This document shows, piece after piece, positions 1 to 7,305 of a stretch of DNA of 11,462 nucleotides. A program made the position numbers and the translations under genes. Position 1 is the first letter of the stretch. Each line of letters starts with the position of its first letter. The notes under the pieces were generated by a model. It searched no databases. It was not told where the DNA came from and was given only the letters and a program-made list of their open reading frames with translations. The stretch comes from JAQGMJ01 sp036271855. Its GTDB lineage: Bacteria > Pseudomonadota > Gammaproteobacteria > Burkholderiales > JAEUOS01. The stretch lies in contig DATAZV010000531.1 of assembly GCA_036271855.1 (NCBI GenBank), positions 1 to 11,462 on the forward strand. Reading direction: 5' to 3'.

Positions 1-317
1 CCGCCGTGGTCTTTCAGGGTGGCGGTGCGTTGCGTCAGCAACAGCGTGAGTTCTTCACGCACCACGATGGGCACCAGCACCGAGGCCGGCCGATATTCAT
101 TCTCGGCGATGCCCAGGTCGCCGAACTGGTGGTCGCCCAGCATTTCACGGTTCCATTCGCGAATTTCGCGAAAGCGCTGGCGCAATGTTTCAGCCGTCAG
201 TTCGGCCACCGGGGTCAGGCCGGCATTGTAGAGGGCGGGATCGATTTTTTCGATCGCGCGCGCTTCTTCGCTGGAGATCGAAAAACGTTGCTGGATGGGC
301 GGCTGTGGAGCGGACAT
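1..317 (-). CDS. NUDIX hydrolase, CoA pyrophosphatase-like (N-terminal part, cut by window edge)
   Basis: Reading the minus strand from an ATG at 317 gives 105 codons without a stop, running off the window. The visible protein begins MSAPQPPIQQRFSI and reaches a segment PASVLVPIVVREELTLLLTQ followed by RTATLKDHGG. This matches the first beta strands of the NudL/YeaB-type CoA pyrophosphatases, where the same stretch leads into the Nudix box. The Nudix box itself (GX5EX7REUXEEXGU) lies outside the window, so catalytic residues cannot be checked. Members of this family hydrolyse the pyrophosphate of CoA and its derivatives. The gene follows rplS on the same strand, with a hairpin terminator directly between them, and no strong Shine-Dalgarno sequence precedes the ATG. 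Family assignment is fairly secure; the substrate is inferred. Confidence 0.82.
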   Translation of the reverse strand, partial: MSAPQPPIQQRFSISSEEARAIEKIDPALYNAGLTPVAELTAETLRQRFREIREWNREMLGDHQFGDLGIAENEYRPASVLVPIVVREELTLLLTQRTATLKDHG

Positions 318-330
318 GGACGGGAGGATA

Positions 331-370
331 GATCAAAACAAAACGGGGCGCATGATATGCGCCCCGTTTG
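331..370 (-). terminator. Rho-independent terminator after rplS
   Basis: Positions 341-353 and 357-369 form a 13-bp perfect inverted repeat (AAACGGGGCGCAT) around a 3-nt centre. Read on the minus strand, the GC-rich stem is followed by TTTTGTTTTGATC, a good U-tract. It lies 22 nt past the rplS stop codon and ends 14 nt before the start codon of the NUDIX gene, so it should end most transcripts of the ribosomal block while sitting in the leader of the next gene. Confidence 0.85.
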
Positions 371-391
371 ACTTTGCCGTGAAGCCGAAGT

Positions 392-802
392 TTACTGCTT
401 GTTTTCGGCGGCGGCAGCGGCCTGGCTTTGCGCCTGGGCTTGGCGGGAAGACAGCTTTTCCTTGATACGCGCCGACTTGCCCGAACGCTCGCGCAGGTAG
501 TAAAGCTTGGCGCGGCGCACGTCGCCGCGGCGCTTGACTTCGATCGAAGCAATCAGCGGGGAATACAGCTGGAAAGTACGCTCGACGCCTTCGCCGGACG
601 AAACCTTGCGCACGATGAAGGAGGAGCCGATGCTGCGGTTGCGGCGGGCGATGACCACGCCTTCGAAGGCCTGCACGCGCTTGCGCTCGCCTTCAACCAC
701 GTTGACGTTGACCACCACGGTGTCGCCGGGGGCGAAGGTGGGGATGGTCTTGTTGAGACGGGCGATTTCCGCCTTCTCGAGTTCAGCGATGATGTTGCTC
801 AT
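392..802 (-). CDS. rplS: 50S ribosomal protein L19
   Basis: The 136-residue protein starts MSNIIAELEKAEIARLNKTI and contains the L19 core: the segments FAPGDTVVVNVNVVEGERKR, VQAFEGVVIARRNRSIGSSF, IVRKVSSGEGVERTFQLYSP and RRGDVRRAKLYYLRERSGKS. L19 sits at the 30S/50S interface of the ribosome. The ATG at 802 is chosen because the family begins with this N-terminus and because GAGAAAGG lies about 8 nt upstream; the open frame extends further upstream but without similarity. The protein is about 20 residues longer than E. coli L19 (115 aa) because of a Gln/Ala/Lys-rich tail after residue 115, as is common in betaproteobacteria. It is the last gene of the rpsP-rimM-trmD-rplS set and is separated from trmD by an unusually long 174-nt spacer. 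Confidence 0.97.
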   Translation of the reverse strand: MSNIIAELEKAEIARLNKTIPTFAPGDTVVVNVNVVEGERKRVQAFEGVVIARRNRSIGSSFIVRKVSSGEGVERTFQLYSPLIASIEVKRRGDVRRAKLYYLRERSGKSARIKEKLSSRQAQAQSQAAAAAENKQ

Positions 803-976
803 GATCCAACCTTTCTCTATGGGCTCACGTTTTCCGCGAGACTGGACGGTAGAGCAAGAGTCTCGTAACTCTTGGTGCCGCCATTTGTAGGTTCCGAAAA
901 AAGCACACACCTACTTTTTTCGGGACTGGCTTCCATTAAATCGCCGGCAGAGCCGGACAATTTAATGATTCAACTA
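803..976 (-). promoter_or_regulatory. Structured trmD-rplS spacer, candidate rplS leader RNA
   Basis: This 174-nt non-coding stretch holds three inverted repeats in the order met by the transcript. The first pairs 960-966 with 935-941 (ATTAAAT) and encloses CCGGC/GCCGG at 944-956. The second pairs 914-923 with 894-903 (CCGAAAAAAG/CTTTTTTCGG, 10 bp). The third pairs 868-874 with 855-861 (CAAGAGT/ACTCTTG). In addition, ACCTAC at 887-892 (as read on the minus strand) is complementary to GTAGGT at 909-914, which overlaps the loop of the second hairpin, so alternative or pseudoknot-like pairing is possible. No other gap in the block is this long or this structured. Control of L19 synthesis by this RNA is an inference. 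Confidence 0.45.
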
Positions 977-1780
977 CTACGACTGCTTCGCAGGCACTTT
1001 CGCACCTTCGTCCAACTCGGCCAAGGCTTCAGCCAATACTTTTTGCTCTTCCTTGCCCAAACCGCTTTTCGTCCAGGCCTCATAGAGGTCCGGGCGCCGC
1101 GCCCTGGTGCGCTTGATCGCCTCTTTCAGGCGCCAGCGCGCGATTCGCTTGTGGTCACCGGACAACAGCACTTCCGGCACCCGCACTCCCTCGTATTCCT
1201 CGGGACGGGTGTAATGCGGGCAGTCCAGCAGACCTTCCGCAAACGATTCCTCCAGCGCCGACGCGTCGTCATTCAACACGCCCGGCAACTGGCGCACAAG
1301 GGCATCGATCAGCACCATCGCGGGGAGTTCGCCGCCGGAGAGCACGTAGTCTCCGATGGACACTTCGCGATCGACCTGCCGTGCAAGCACGCGCTCATCG
1401 ATACCTTCGTAACGACCGCACAACACTACAACGCCACGGCCGCCCTGCATCTCGTCACGCAGGGCCATCACCCCGTCGTGGTTCAGCTGTTTGCCCTGCG
1501 GTGACATGTAGATCACCAGGGGCTGCAAACCGGCTTCGACCTGCGCCTGCTTCGCCGCGCCTATCGCCGCCTCCAGCGGTTTGGGGATCATCAGCATCCC
1601 GGGGCCGCCGCCGTAGGGCCTGTCGTCCACCGTGCGGTACGCGTTCTCGGCGTAGTCACGCGGGTTCCAGGCCTGCAGGTGCCACAAACCATCCTGATGC
1701 GCGCGGCCGGTGATGCCCTGCAAAGTCACCGCCCCGAACATCGGCGGAAACAGCGTTACAACATCGAATTGCACGCGCAT
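977..1780 (-). CDS. trmD: tRNA (guanine37-N1)-methyltransferase
   Basis: The 267-residue protein begins MRVQFDVVTLFPPMF and carries the TrmD hallmarks: TVDDRPYGGGPGMLM (about 50-64), YMSPQGKQL (91-99), VLCGRYEGIDERV (119-131), SIGDYVLSGGELPAM (141-155) of the knotted SAM-binding SPOUT core, and LLDCPHYTRPEEYEGV (184-199). It methylates G37 next to the anticodon of a tRNA subset, using SAM, and protects against +1 frameshifting. The start is supported by AAGGAAGA about 9 nt upstream. The active-site Arg154 of E. coli is retained (R163). The catalytic Asp169 position reads Glu here (E178 in SALEESF), an unusual change discussed in the findings. The gene lies 22 nt after rimM, as usual in this operon. 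Confidence 0.97.
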   Translation of the reverse strand: MRVQFDVVTLFPPMFGAVTLQGITGRAHQDGLWHLQAWNPRDYAENAYRTVDDRPYGGGPGMLMIPKPLEAAIGAAKQAQVEAGLQPLVIYMSPQGKQLNHDGVMALRDEMQGGRGVVVLCGRYEGIDERVLARQVDREVSIGDYVLSGGELPAMVLIDALVRQLPGVLNDDASALEESFAEGLLDCPHYTRPEEYEGVRVPEVLLSGDHKRIARWRLKEAIKRTRARRPDLYEAWTKSGLGKEEQKVLAEALAELDEGAKVPAKQS

Positions 1781-1802
1781 TTCCGTCTTCCTTCGAACCG
1801 GG

Positions 1803-2378
1803 TCAGTAATCTCGGCCCCAGTCCACTTTGATTACTTTGCCCGCCACATCCACCTGGTCCACATACTGCGCGACAAAGGGAATCAGGATTTCACCGGGCT
1901 TGCCATCCTCATTGCCGACCGCCCCGGCTGCCGTCTTCACCCGCAGCACTTCATGCGGCCCCAGGTCCAGCAGGCCTTCCACCTCGCCCAGCACCTCGTC
2001 CTCGCGGTTTTTCACCAAAAGGCCGATCAGGTCGGACCAGTAGTACCCATCTTCCTCGCGTGCCGCCGGAAACAGAGCGCGCGACACCGCGATCCGTTTT
2101 CCCTTGAGGGCGAAGGCCGCATCGCGGTCTTCCACCCCCGGCAGCTTGGCGATCAGCGTGCCGCTGTGCTCATCGACTTGCTCCGGCTTGACCAATTGCC
2201 AATCCGGTTTCGCTTCGGTACCACGGTCCAGCCACCACTCGGCAAATCCGGCCAGCCCCGCACCGTCCGTCGAATAGCTGTAAAGCTTGATCCAGCCCTT
2301 GAGCCCGTAGGGCTCCTTGACGTTGGCCATCTCGACCAGGTCCGGCGGTACAACGCCGGACTTGGCCGCCGGGCTCAC
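1803..2378 (-). CDS. rimM: Ribosome maturation factor RimM
   Basis: This encodes a 16S rRNA processing factor that binds ribosomal protein S19 and helps mature the 30S head. The 191-residue protein shows the N-terminal RimM barrel with DLVEMANVKEPYGLKGWIKL, the middle segment EDRDAAFALKGKRIAVSR, and the C-terminal PRC-barrel part EDGYYWSDLIGLLVKNREDE, followed by PHEVLRVKT and EILIPFVAQYVDQVDV near the end. The start is a GTG at 2378, one base after the rpsP stop codon (TGA at 2380-2382). The next in-frame ATG would remove the first strand of the fold, so GTG is preferred. No clear Shine-Dalgarno sequence precedes it, which fits translation coupled to rpsP. It is slightly longer than E. coli RimM because of a short N-terminal extension. 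Confidence 0.93.
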   Translation of the reverse strand: MSPAAKSGVVPPDLVEMANVKEPYGLKGWIKLYSYSTDGAGLAGFAEWWLDRGTEAKPDWQLVKPEQVDEHSGTLIAKLPGVEDRDAAFALKGKRIAVSRALFPAAREEDGYYWSDLIGLLVKNREDEVLGEVEGLLDLGPHEVLRVKTAAGAVGNEDGKPGEILIPFVAQYVDQVDVAGKVIKVDWGRDY

Positions 2379-2379
2379 G

Positions 2380-2649
2380 TCAGGCCGAGACAGCGGCGGT
2401 CTTGGCTGCTTTGGCAAACTGCTTGAGCAGGCGCTCGACCGAAGGCGAAATCTGCGCGCCGACACCACGCCAGTAGGCGATACGGGCCAGGTCGATGCGG
2501 AACGGCTCTTCGCCGCCGGCCGCGATCGGGTTGTAGAAGCCGACGCGCTCGACAAAGCGGCCGTCGCGGCGGGCACGGGAATCGGCCGCCACGATGTTGT
2601 AGAAGGGACGGCCCTTGGCGCCGCCGCGGTTCATGCGAATGGTAACCAT
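2380..2649 (-). CDS. rpsP: 30S ribosomal protein S16
   Basis: The 89-residue protein MVTIRMNRGGAKGRPFYNIV continues with ADSRARRDGRFVERVGFYNP and AYWRGVGAQISPSVERLLKQ, the standard S16 sequence along its whole length. S16 is an early-binding protein of the 30S body. The ATG at 2649 has AGGA about 8 nt upstream. rimM starts one base after its stop codon. The unusual point is the other side: rpsP follows rplI by only 28 nt with no terminator or recognisable promoter, so it appears to be co-transcribed with the rpsF-priB-rpsR-rplI genes rather than starting its own operon. Confidence 0.97.
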   Translation of the reverse strand: MVTIRMNRGGAKGRPFYNIVAADSRARRDGRFVERVGFYNPIAAGGEEPFRIDLARIAYWRGVGAQISPSVERLLKQFAKAAKTAAVSA

Positions 2650-2677
2650 GAATTTATCCTGTGGATTTGCGTGGCGG

Positions 2678-3130
2678 TTAGGCGTGGTCGCCCAGAACCG
2701 AAACCTTGATGTTGGCAACTACATCGGTATGCAGTTGCACTGCGATGTCGACGTCGCCGACGGTCTTGATCATGCCGTTGGGCATGCGAATCTGCGACTT
2801 TTCGACCACGAAACCCTGCTTGGCCAGCGCTTCGGCGATGTTGAAGTTGGTGACCGAGCCGAACAGGCGGCCATCGACGCCGGCCTTTTCGGTGATCTGC
2901 ACCATCATGCCGTCGAGCTTGGTGGCGGTGGCTTGCGCCTCGACCAGTTGGGCAGCGGCGGCCTTTTCCAGGTCGGCGCGCTTAGCTTCGAACTCGGCCT
3001 TGTTGGTTTCGGTCGCGCGCTTGGCTTTGCGTTGCGGGATCAGGAAGTTGCGGCCGAAGCCGTCCCTCACTTTGACGATGTCGCCCAGGTTGCCCAGGTT
3101 GGCGACTTTTTCCAGAAGAATTACTTGCAT
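2678..3130 (-). CDS. rplI: 50S ribosomal protein L9
   Basis: The 150-residue protein starts MQVILLEKVANLGNLGDIVK and has the N-terminal L9 domain with VRDGFGRNFLIPQRKAKRAT. A long charged connecting helix follows (about 42-75), and then a C-terminal domain with DGRLFGSVTNFNIAEALAKQ. L9 binds 23S rRNA near the L1 stalk and influences reading-frame maintenance. Length and domain order match the family (E. coli 149 aa). GGGGAG lies about 8 nt before the ATG. It follows rpsR by 19 nt. In related bacteria I would expect the replicative helicase gene dnaB next, but here rpsP follows. Confidence 0.97.
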   Translation of the reverse strand: MQVILLEKVANLGNLGDIVKVRDGFGRNFLIPQRKAKRATETNKAEFEAKRADLEKAAAAQLVEAQATATKLDGMMVQITEKAGVDGRLFGSVTNFNIAEALAKQGFVVEKSQIRMPNGMIKTVGDVDIAVQLHTDVVANIKVSVLGDHA

Positions 3131-3149
3131 GTTGTTTTCTCCCCTGCGC

Positions 3150-3434
3150 TTAGCGAACGGTGTGCAGGTCGGTGTACGGAACCAGCGCGAGATAGCGGGC
3201 GCGCTTGATCGACTCGGTCAGCTGGCGCTGGTAGCCGGCCTTGGTGCCGGTGACGCGCGCGGGCATGATCTTGCCGTTTTCCTGGATGAAATCTTTCAGC
3301 AGCTCCACGTCCTTGTAGTCGATCCACTCGACCTTGCCGACGGTGAAGCGGCAGAACTTCTTGCGCTTGAACAGGCCCTTGTTGGGGTTTTCCTTGCGCA
3401 CAAATTTGGGTTTGCCGAAGCGTCCGGTAGCCAT
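3150..3434 (-). CDS. rpsR: 30S ribosomal protein S18
   Basis: The 94-residue protein MATGRFGKPKFVRKENPNKG has the S18 core FKRKKFCRFTVGKVEWIDYK, then DVELLKDFIQENGKIMPARV and TGTKAGYQRQLTESIKRARY. S18 forms a heterodimer with S6 on the 30S platform. The ATG at 3434 is preceded by GTAGG about 7 nt upstream. The basic N-terminal extension before FKRKKFCRF is somewhat longer than in E. coli S18 (75 aa), as seen in other betaproteobacteria. It lies 14 nt after priB and 19 nt before rplI, in the conserved rpsF-priB-rpsR-rplI order. Confidence 0.97.
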   Translation of the reverse strand: MATGRFGKPKFVRKENPNKGLFKRKKFCRFTVGKVEWIDYKDVELLKDFIQENGKIMPARVTGTKAGYQRQLTESIKRARYLALVPYTDLHTVR

Positions 3435-3448
3435 GATTTAACCTACTT

Positions 3449-3748
3449 TCAGATGAATTCGAATTCGTTGATATGCAACACCAGTTGACCCTTGCTCTTG
3501 CCGCGATGGGCGAGAAAGCCTGTGACCTTGATCCGCGCGCCGAGTTGGGCCTGCACCATCCGCAAGGCAATCTGCCCTGCTGCCACCGCCGACACCTCGC
3601 ACTTTACAGTGCGGGTTTTTCCGGCTTCTTCCTGCGGTGACTCGTGGTCCAGCTTTACTTCGACTATCGGGATGCCCGCCGGGGTGTAGCGCAGTGTTTC
3701 GAGCGCGCTTACCACTCCGGTCAGTTCAACCCGATTGCGCGGGTCCAA
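3449..3748 (-). CDS. priB: Primosomal replication protein N (PriB)
   Basis: This 99-residue single OB-fold protein reads MDPRNRVELTGVVSALETLR (first residue written as initiator Met). It contains TPAGIPIVEVKLDHES and a strand IKVTGFLAHRGKSKGQLVLH, ending INEFEFI. PriB binds single-stranded DNA and helps PriA-dependent replication restart; the gene is characteristically located between rpsF and rpsR in beta- and gammaproteobacteria. The start is a TTG at 3748, only 6 nt after the rpsF stop codon; no ATG or GTG fits the family's N-terminus, and the ribosome site is weak (GAGTAAG overlapping the rpsF stop). Low initiation would suit a protein needed at much lower level than its ribosomal neighbours; this last point is inference. 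Confidence 0.93.
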   Translation of the reverse strand: MDPRNRVELTGVVSALETLRYTPAGIPIVEVKLDHESPQEEAGKTRTVKCEVSAVAAGQIALRMVQAQLGARIKVTGFLAHRGKSKGQLVLHINEFEFI

Positions 3749-3754
3749 GCAGAC

Positions 3755-4174
3755 TTACTCGGCCCGGGCGACTTCCGCGGGCTTGGCAGCAGCCGCGGGA
3801 GCTTCAGGCGCCTTCGCTTCCGCCGGGGCCGGGCCCGCGGTCAGGTTGCGCGACTTCTCTTCCTTCATCATCGGCGAAGGGGTGGTGTGTGCCTTCTTCA
3901 TGCGCACGACCAGGTGGCGCAGCACGGCGTCGTTGAACTTGAAGCCATGCTCGAGCTCGTCCAGCAGCTTCTGGTCGGTCTCGATATTCATCAGCACGTA
4001 GTGGGCCTTGAAGATCTTGTTGATCGGGTATGCCAGCTGACGGCGGCCCCAGTCTTCAATGCGATGGATCTTGCCGCCGGCGGCCAGCACCGTGGCGCGG
4101 TAACGCTCGATCATCGCCGGGACCTGTTCGCTCTGGTCCGGGTGGACGATAAAGACGATTTCGTAATGACGCAT
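3755..4174 (-). CDS. rpsF: 30S ribosomal protein S6
   Basis: The 139-residue protein MRHYEIVFIVHPDQSEQVPA shows the S6 ferredoxin-like fold, with GGKIHRIEDWGRRQLAYPIN, then KIFKAHYVLMNIE and VLRHLVVRMKKAHTTPSPMM. S6 binds the 30S platform together with S18. The ATG at 4174 has an excellent AAGGAG about 6 nt upstream; the open frame extends further but into the leader. After about residue 103 there is an Ala/Pro/Glu-rich tail (AEAKAPEAPAAAAKPAEVAR), a low-complexity extension of the type found at this end in many bacteria. It is the first gene of the block and is divergent from grpE. Confidence 0.97.
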   Translation of the reverse strand: MRHYEIVFIVHPDQSEQVPAMIERYRATVLAAGGKIHRIEDWGRRQLAYPINKIFKAHYVLMNIETDQKLLDELEHGFKFNDAVLRHLVVRMKKAHTTPSPMMKEEKSRNLTAGPAPAEAKAPEAPAAAAKPAEVARAE

Positions 4175-4352
4175 ACATACTCCTTGTGGACTGGCCCTGA
4201 GGACGCATCTAGTTAATAGATGTACCGAAAGAGACCAGGCCGCCCGGCGCCGGAGCCGAAACAGCTCCTGAAAAACGCGGTGCGGCAAGTGTTCGCGGCT
4301 ACTACCGGCTTCACCCAATGCAATCAGGGGAAGCCACGCAAAAAACGCGAAG
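4175..4352 (-). promoter_or_regulatory. Long 5' leader of rpsF with several hairpins
   Basis: From the predicted start point near 4352 to the rpsF ATG there are about 178 non-coding nt. Inverted repeats seen on the transcript strand are GGCTTC-CCC/GGG-T-GAAGCC (4307-4335), GGAGCTG/CGGCTCC around 4250-4270, and CATCTA/TAGATG (4206-4222), the last close upstream of the ribosome-binding region. Leaders of rpsF are known in other bacteria to bind the S6:S18 complex for autoregulation. I cannot match the published S6:S18 motif base by base here, so that role is only suggested. Confidence 0.4.
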
Positions 4353-4358
4353 CCTTGG

Positions 4359-4388
4359 ATTATAGCCTGGTTTTGGCCGTCAAATCAA
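4359..4388 (-). promoter_or_regulatory. Sigma70 promoter for the rpsF block
   Basis: On the minus strand TTGATT (4388-4383) and a perfect TATAAT (4364-4359) are separated by 18 nt. This is the best vegetative promoter match in the window and faces rpsF, which lacks any other candidate. Given the tight spacing of all downstream genes it may drive the whole ribosomal block as far as rplS. Confidence 0.75.
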
Positions 4389-4458
4389 GCCCTTAACCCC
4401 GTTCCCGCAGCGGCCTGACGTCGAGGGCCAAAAAAGTTCAGGAAATTGCACATTCCCG

Positions 4459-4488
4459 CTTGAAAACCCTATTCACGGCCCCAGTTAT
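4459..4488 (+). promoter_or_regulatory. Sigma32 (heat-shock) promoter for grpE
   Basis: CTTGAAA at 4459-4465 and CCCCAGTTAT at 4479-4488 are separated by 13 nt. This agrees closely with the known sigma32 consensus CTTGAAA-N(11-16)-CCCCATnT. The predicted start point near 4494 would leave a leader of about 38 nt before the grpE ATG. No CIRCE inverted repeat for HrcA is seen here. Confidence 0.8.
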
Positions 4489-4531
4489 CGCGCGGAGCCC
4501 GTAATCCCCTATTTGCAGTGGAGTTATTTTC

Positions 4532-5059
4532 ATGACCGAAGAAGTCAAACCGCAGGACGCCAACCCGGAGGGCGCAACCCCCGAAGCTGCCGCCCCGCCC
4601 TCGCCTGAAGAACGCATCGCCAAGCTGGAAGCCGACCTGGCGCTGGCCAAGGAGGAATTCCTGCGCGCCAAGGCGGAAACCGAGAACACCCGGCGCCGCG
4701 CCCAGACCGACATCGGCAACGCGCATAAGTACGCCACCGAGAATTTCGCCGAGAGCCTGCTGGCGGTGAAGGACAGCCTGGAAGCCGCGCTGAAAGACCA
4801 GAGCGCCGCCATCGATACCCTGAAAAGCGGGGTCGAGTTGACCCTGCGCCAGCTCAATTCGGCCTTTGAAAAGGGCCGGGTGGCCGAACTAAACCCGGTC
4901 GGCGAGAAATTTGATCCGAACAAGCATCAGGCCATTTCCGCCATCGAGGCCGATGGCGAGCCCAACCGCGTGGTGACCGTATTGCAAAAGGGCTACCAAT
5001 TGAGCGAGCGCGTGCTGCGCCCGGCCCTGGTGACGGTTTCGAAGGCCAAGGGCGCCTGA
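4532..5059 (+). CDS. grpE: Nucleotide exchange factor GrpE
   Basis: The 175-residue GrpE releases ADP from DnaK and so resets its substrate cycle. After a disordered acidic Ala/Pro start (1-24) comes a long helix IAKLEADLALAKEEFLRAKA and TENTRRRAQTDI typical of the dimerising coiled coil (about 29-65). The helical bundle follows, with FAESLLAVKDSLEAALK, and then the C-terminal beta domain with GEKFDPNKHQAISAIEADGE, VVTVLQKGYQLSERVLRPAL and VTVSKAKG. Length and order are normal. GTGGAG lies about 8 nt before the ATG, and a sigma32 promoter precedes it. It heads the grpE-dnaK-dnaJ cluster, 102 nt before dnaK. Confidence 0.97.
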   Translation: MTEEVKPQDANPEGATPEAAAPPSPEERIAKLEADLALAKEEFLRAKAETENTRRRAQTDIGNAHKYATENFAESLLAVKDSLEAALKDQSAAIDTLKSGVELTLRQLNSAFEKGRVAELNPVGEKFDPNKHQAISAIEADGEPNRVVTVLQKGYQLSERVLRPALVTVSKAKGA

Positions 5060-5093
5060 ATGCATTGAATCTGTGCGGAATCGTTCAAATCCC

Positions 5094-5121
5094 CTTGAAA
5101 CAGGGGGGTTAAACAGCATAT
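5094..5121 (+). promoter_or_regulatory. Probable sigma32 promoter for dnaK
   Basis: CTTGAAA at 5094-5100 is followed after 13 nt by CAGCATAT at 5114-5121, matching six of eight positions of the sigma32 -10 element CCCCATnT. It lies in the 102-nt grpE-dnaK gap, 40 nt upstream of the dnaK ATG. The -35 is perfect and the -10 imperfect, so it is weaker evidence than the grpE promoter, but the same spacing in both supports it. Confidence 0.6.
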
Positions 5122-5161
5122 TGAGAACAATCAGTTATTTCCCGCTTGAAGGAGAACAAAT

Positions 5162-7111
<1,950 letters not shown>

Positions 7112-7185
7112 GCGTCGGTCTTTAGACGCAAGCACAGACCGGAAGAGAGGCACTGGATCGCACCAGCGCCTCTCTTCCGGTCTTT
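7112..7185 (+). promoter_or_regulatory. Strong hairpin in the dnaK-dnaJ gap, possible attenuator or processing site
   Basis: AGACCGGAAGAGAGGC (7136-7151) and GCCTCTCTTCCGGTCT (7168-7183) form a perfect 16-bp stem; the centre adds CTGG/CCAG (7153-7156 with 7163-7166) around a 6-nt loop. It is followed by only TTTGCG, so it is a poor terminator. A smaller hairpin GCGTC/GACGC (7112-7129) precedes it. CGGTCT at 7116-7121 could instead pair with AGACCG at 7136-7141, the base of the main stem, giving a competing structure. It begins straight after the dnaK stop and probably sets the dnaK:dnaJ ratio or stabilises the dnaK mRNA end. Confidence 0.6.
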
Positions 7186-7305
7186 GCGCATGTGCAATCA
7201 GCTGGAACGAGCCTTGCAAAGGGAGCGGCAGGACGGCGCGCTTTGATCCGCCGGTCGCCGATTGCGGGGCGCTCAGAACACACAAGGCATTGAAGCGTAG
7301 AAACC

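Noticed and set aside
1710..2426. A 238-codon plus-strand frame over rimM
   Set aside because: It is antisense to a clearly coding gene, with no recognisable motif.
5091..5106. CCCC/GGGG hairpin as a grpE terminator
   Set aside because: The stem is only 4 bp, has no T-tract, and coincides with the -35 of the likely dnaK promoter.
4439..5161. CIRCE operator for HrcA near grpE or dnaK
   Set aside because: The TTAGCACTC-N9-GAGTGCTAA repeat was looked for in both upstream regions and is absent.
7213..7219. CTTGCAA as a -35 of a separate dnaJ heat-shock promoter
   Set aside because: No CCCCAT-like -10 follows at the right distance.
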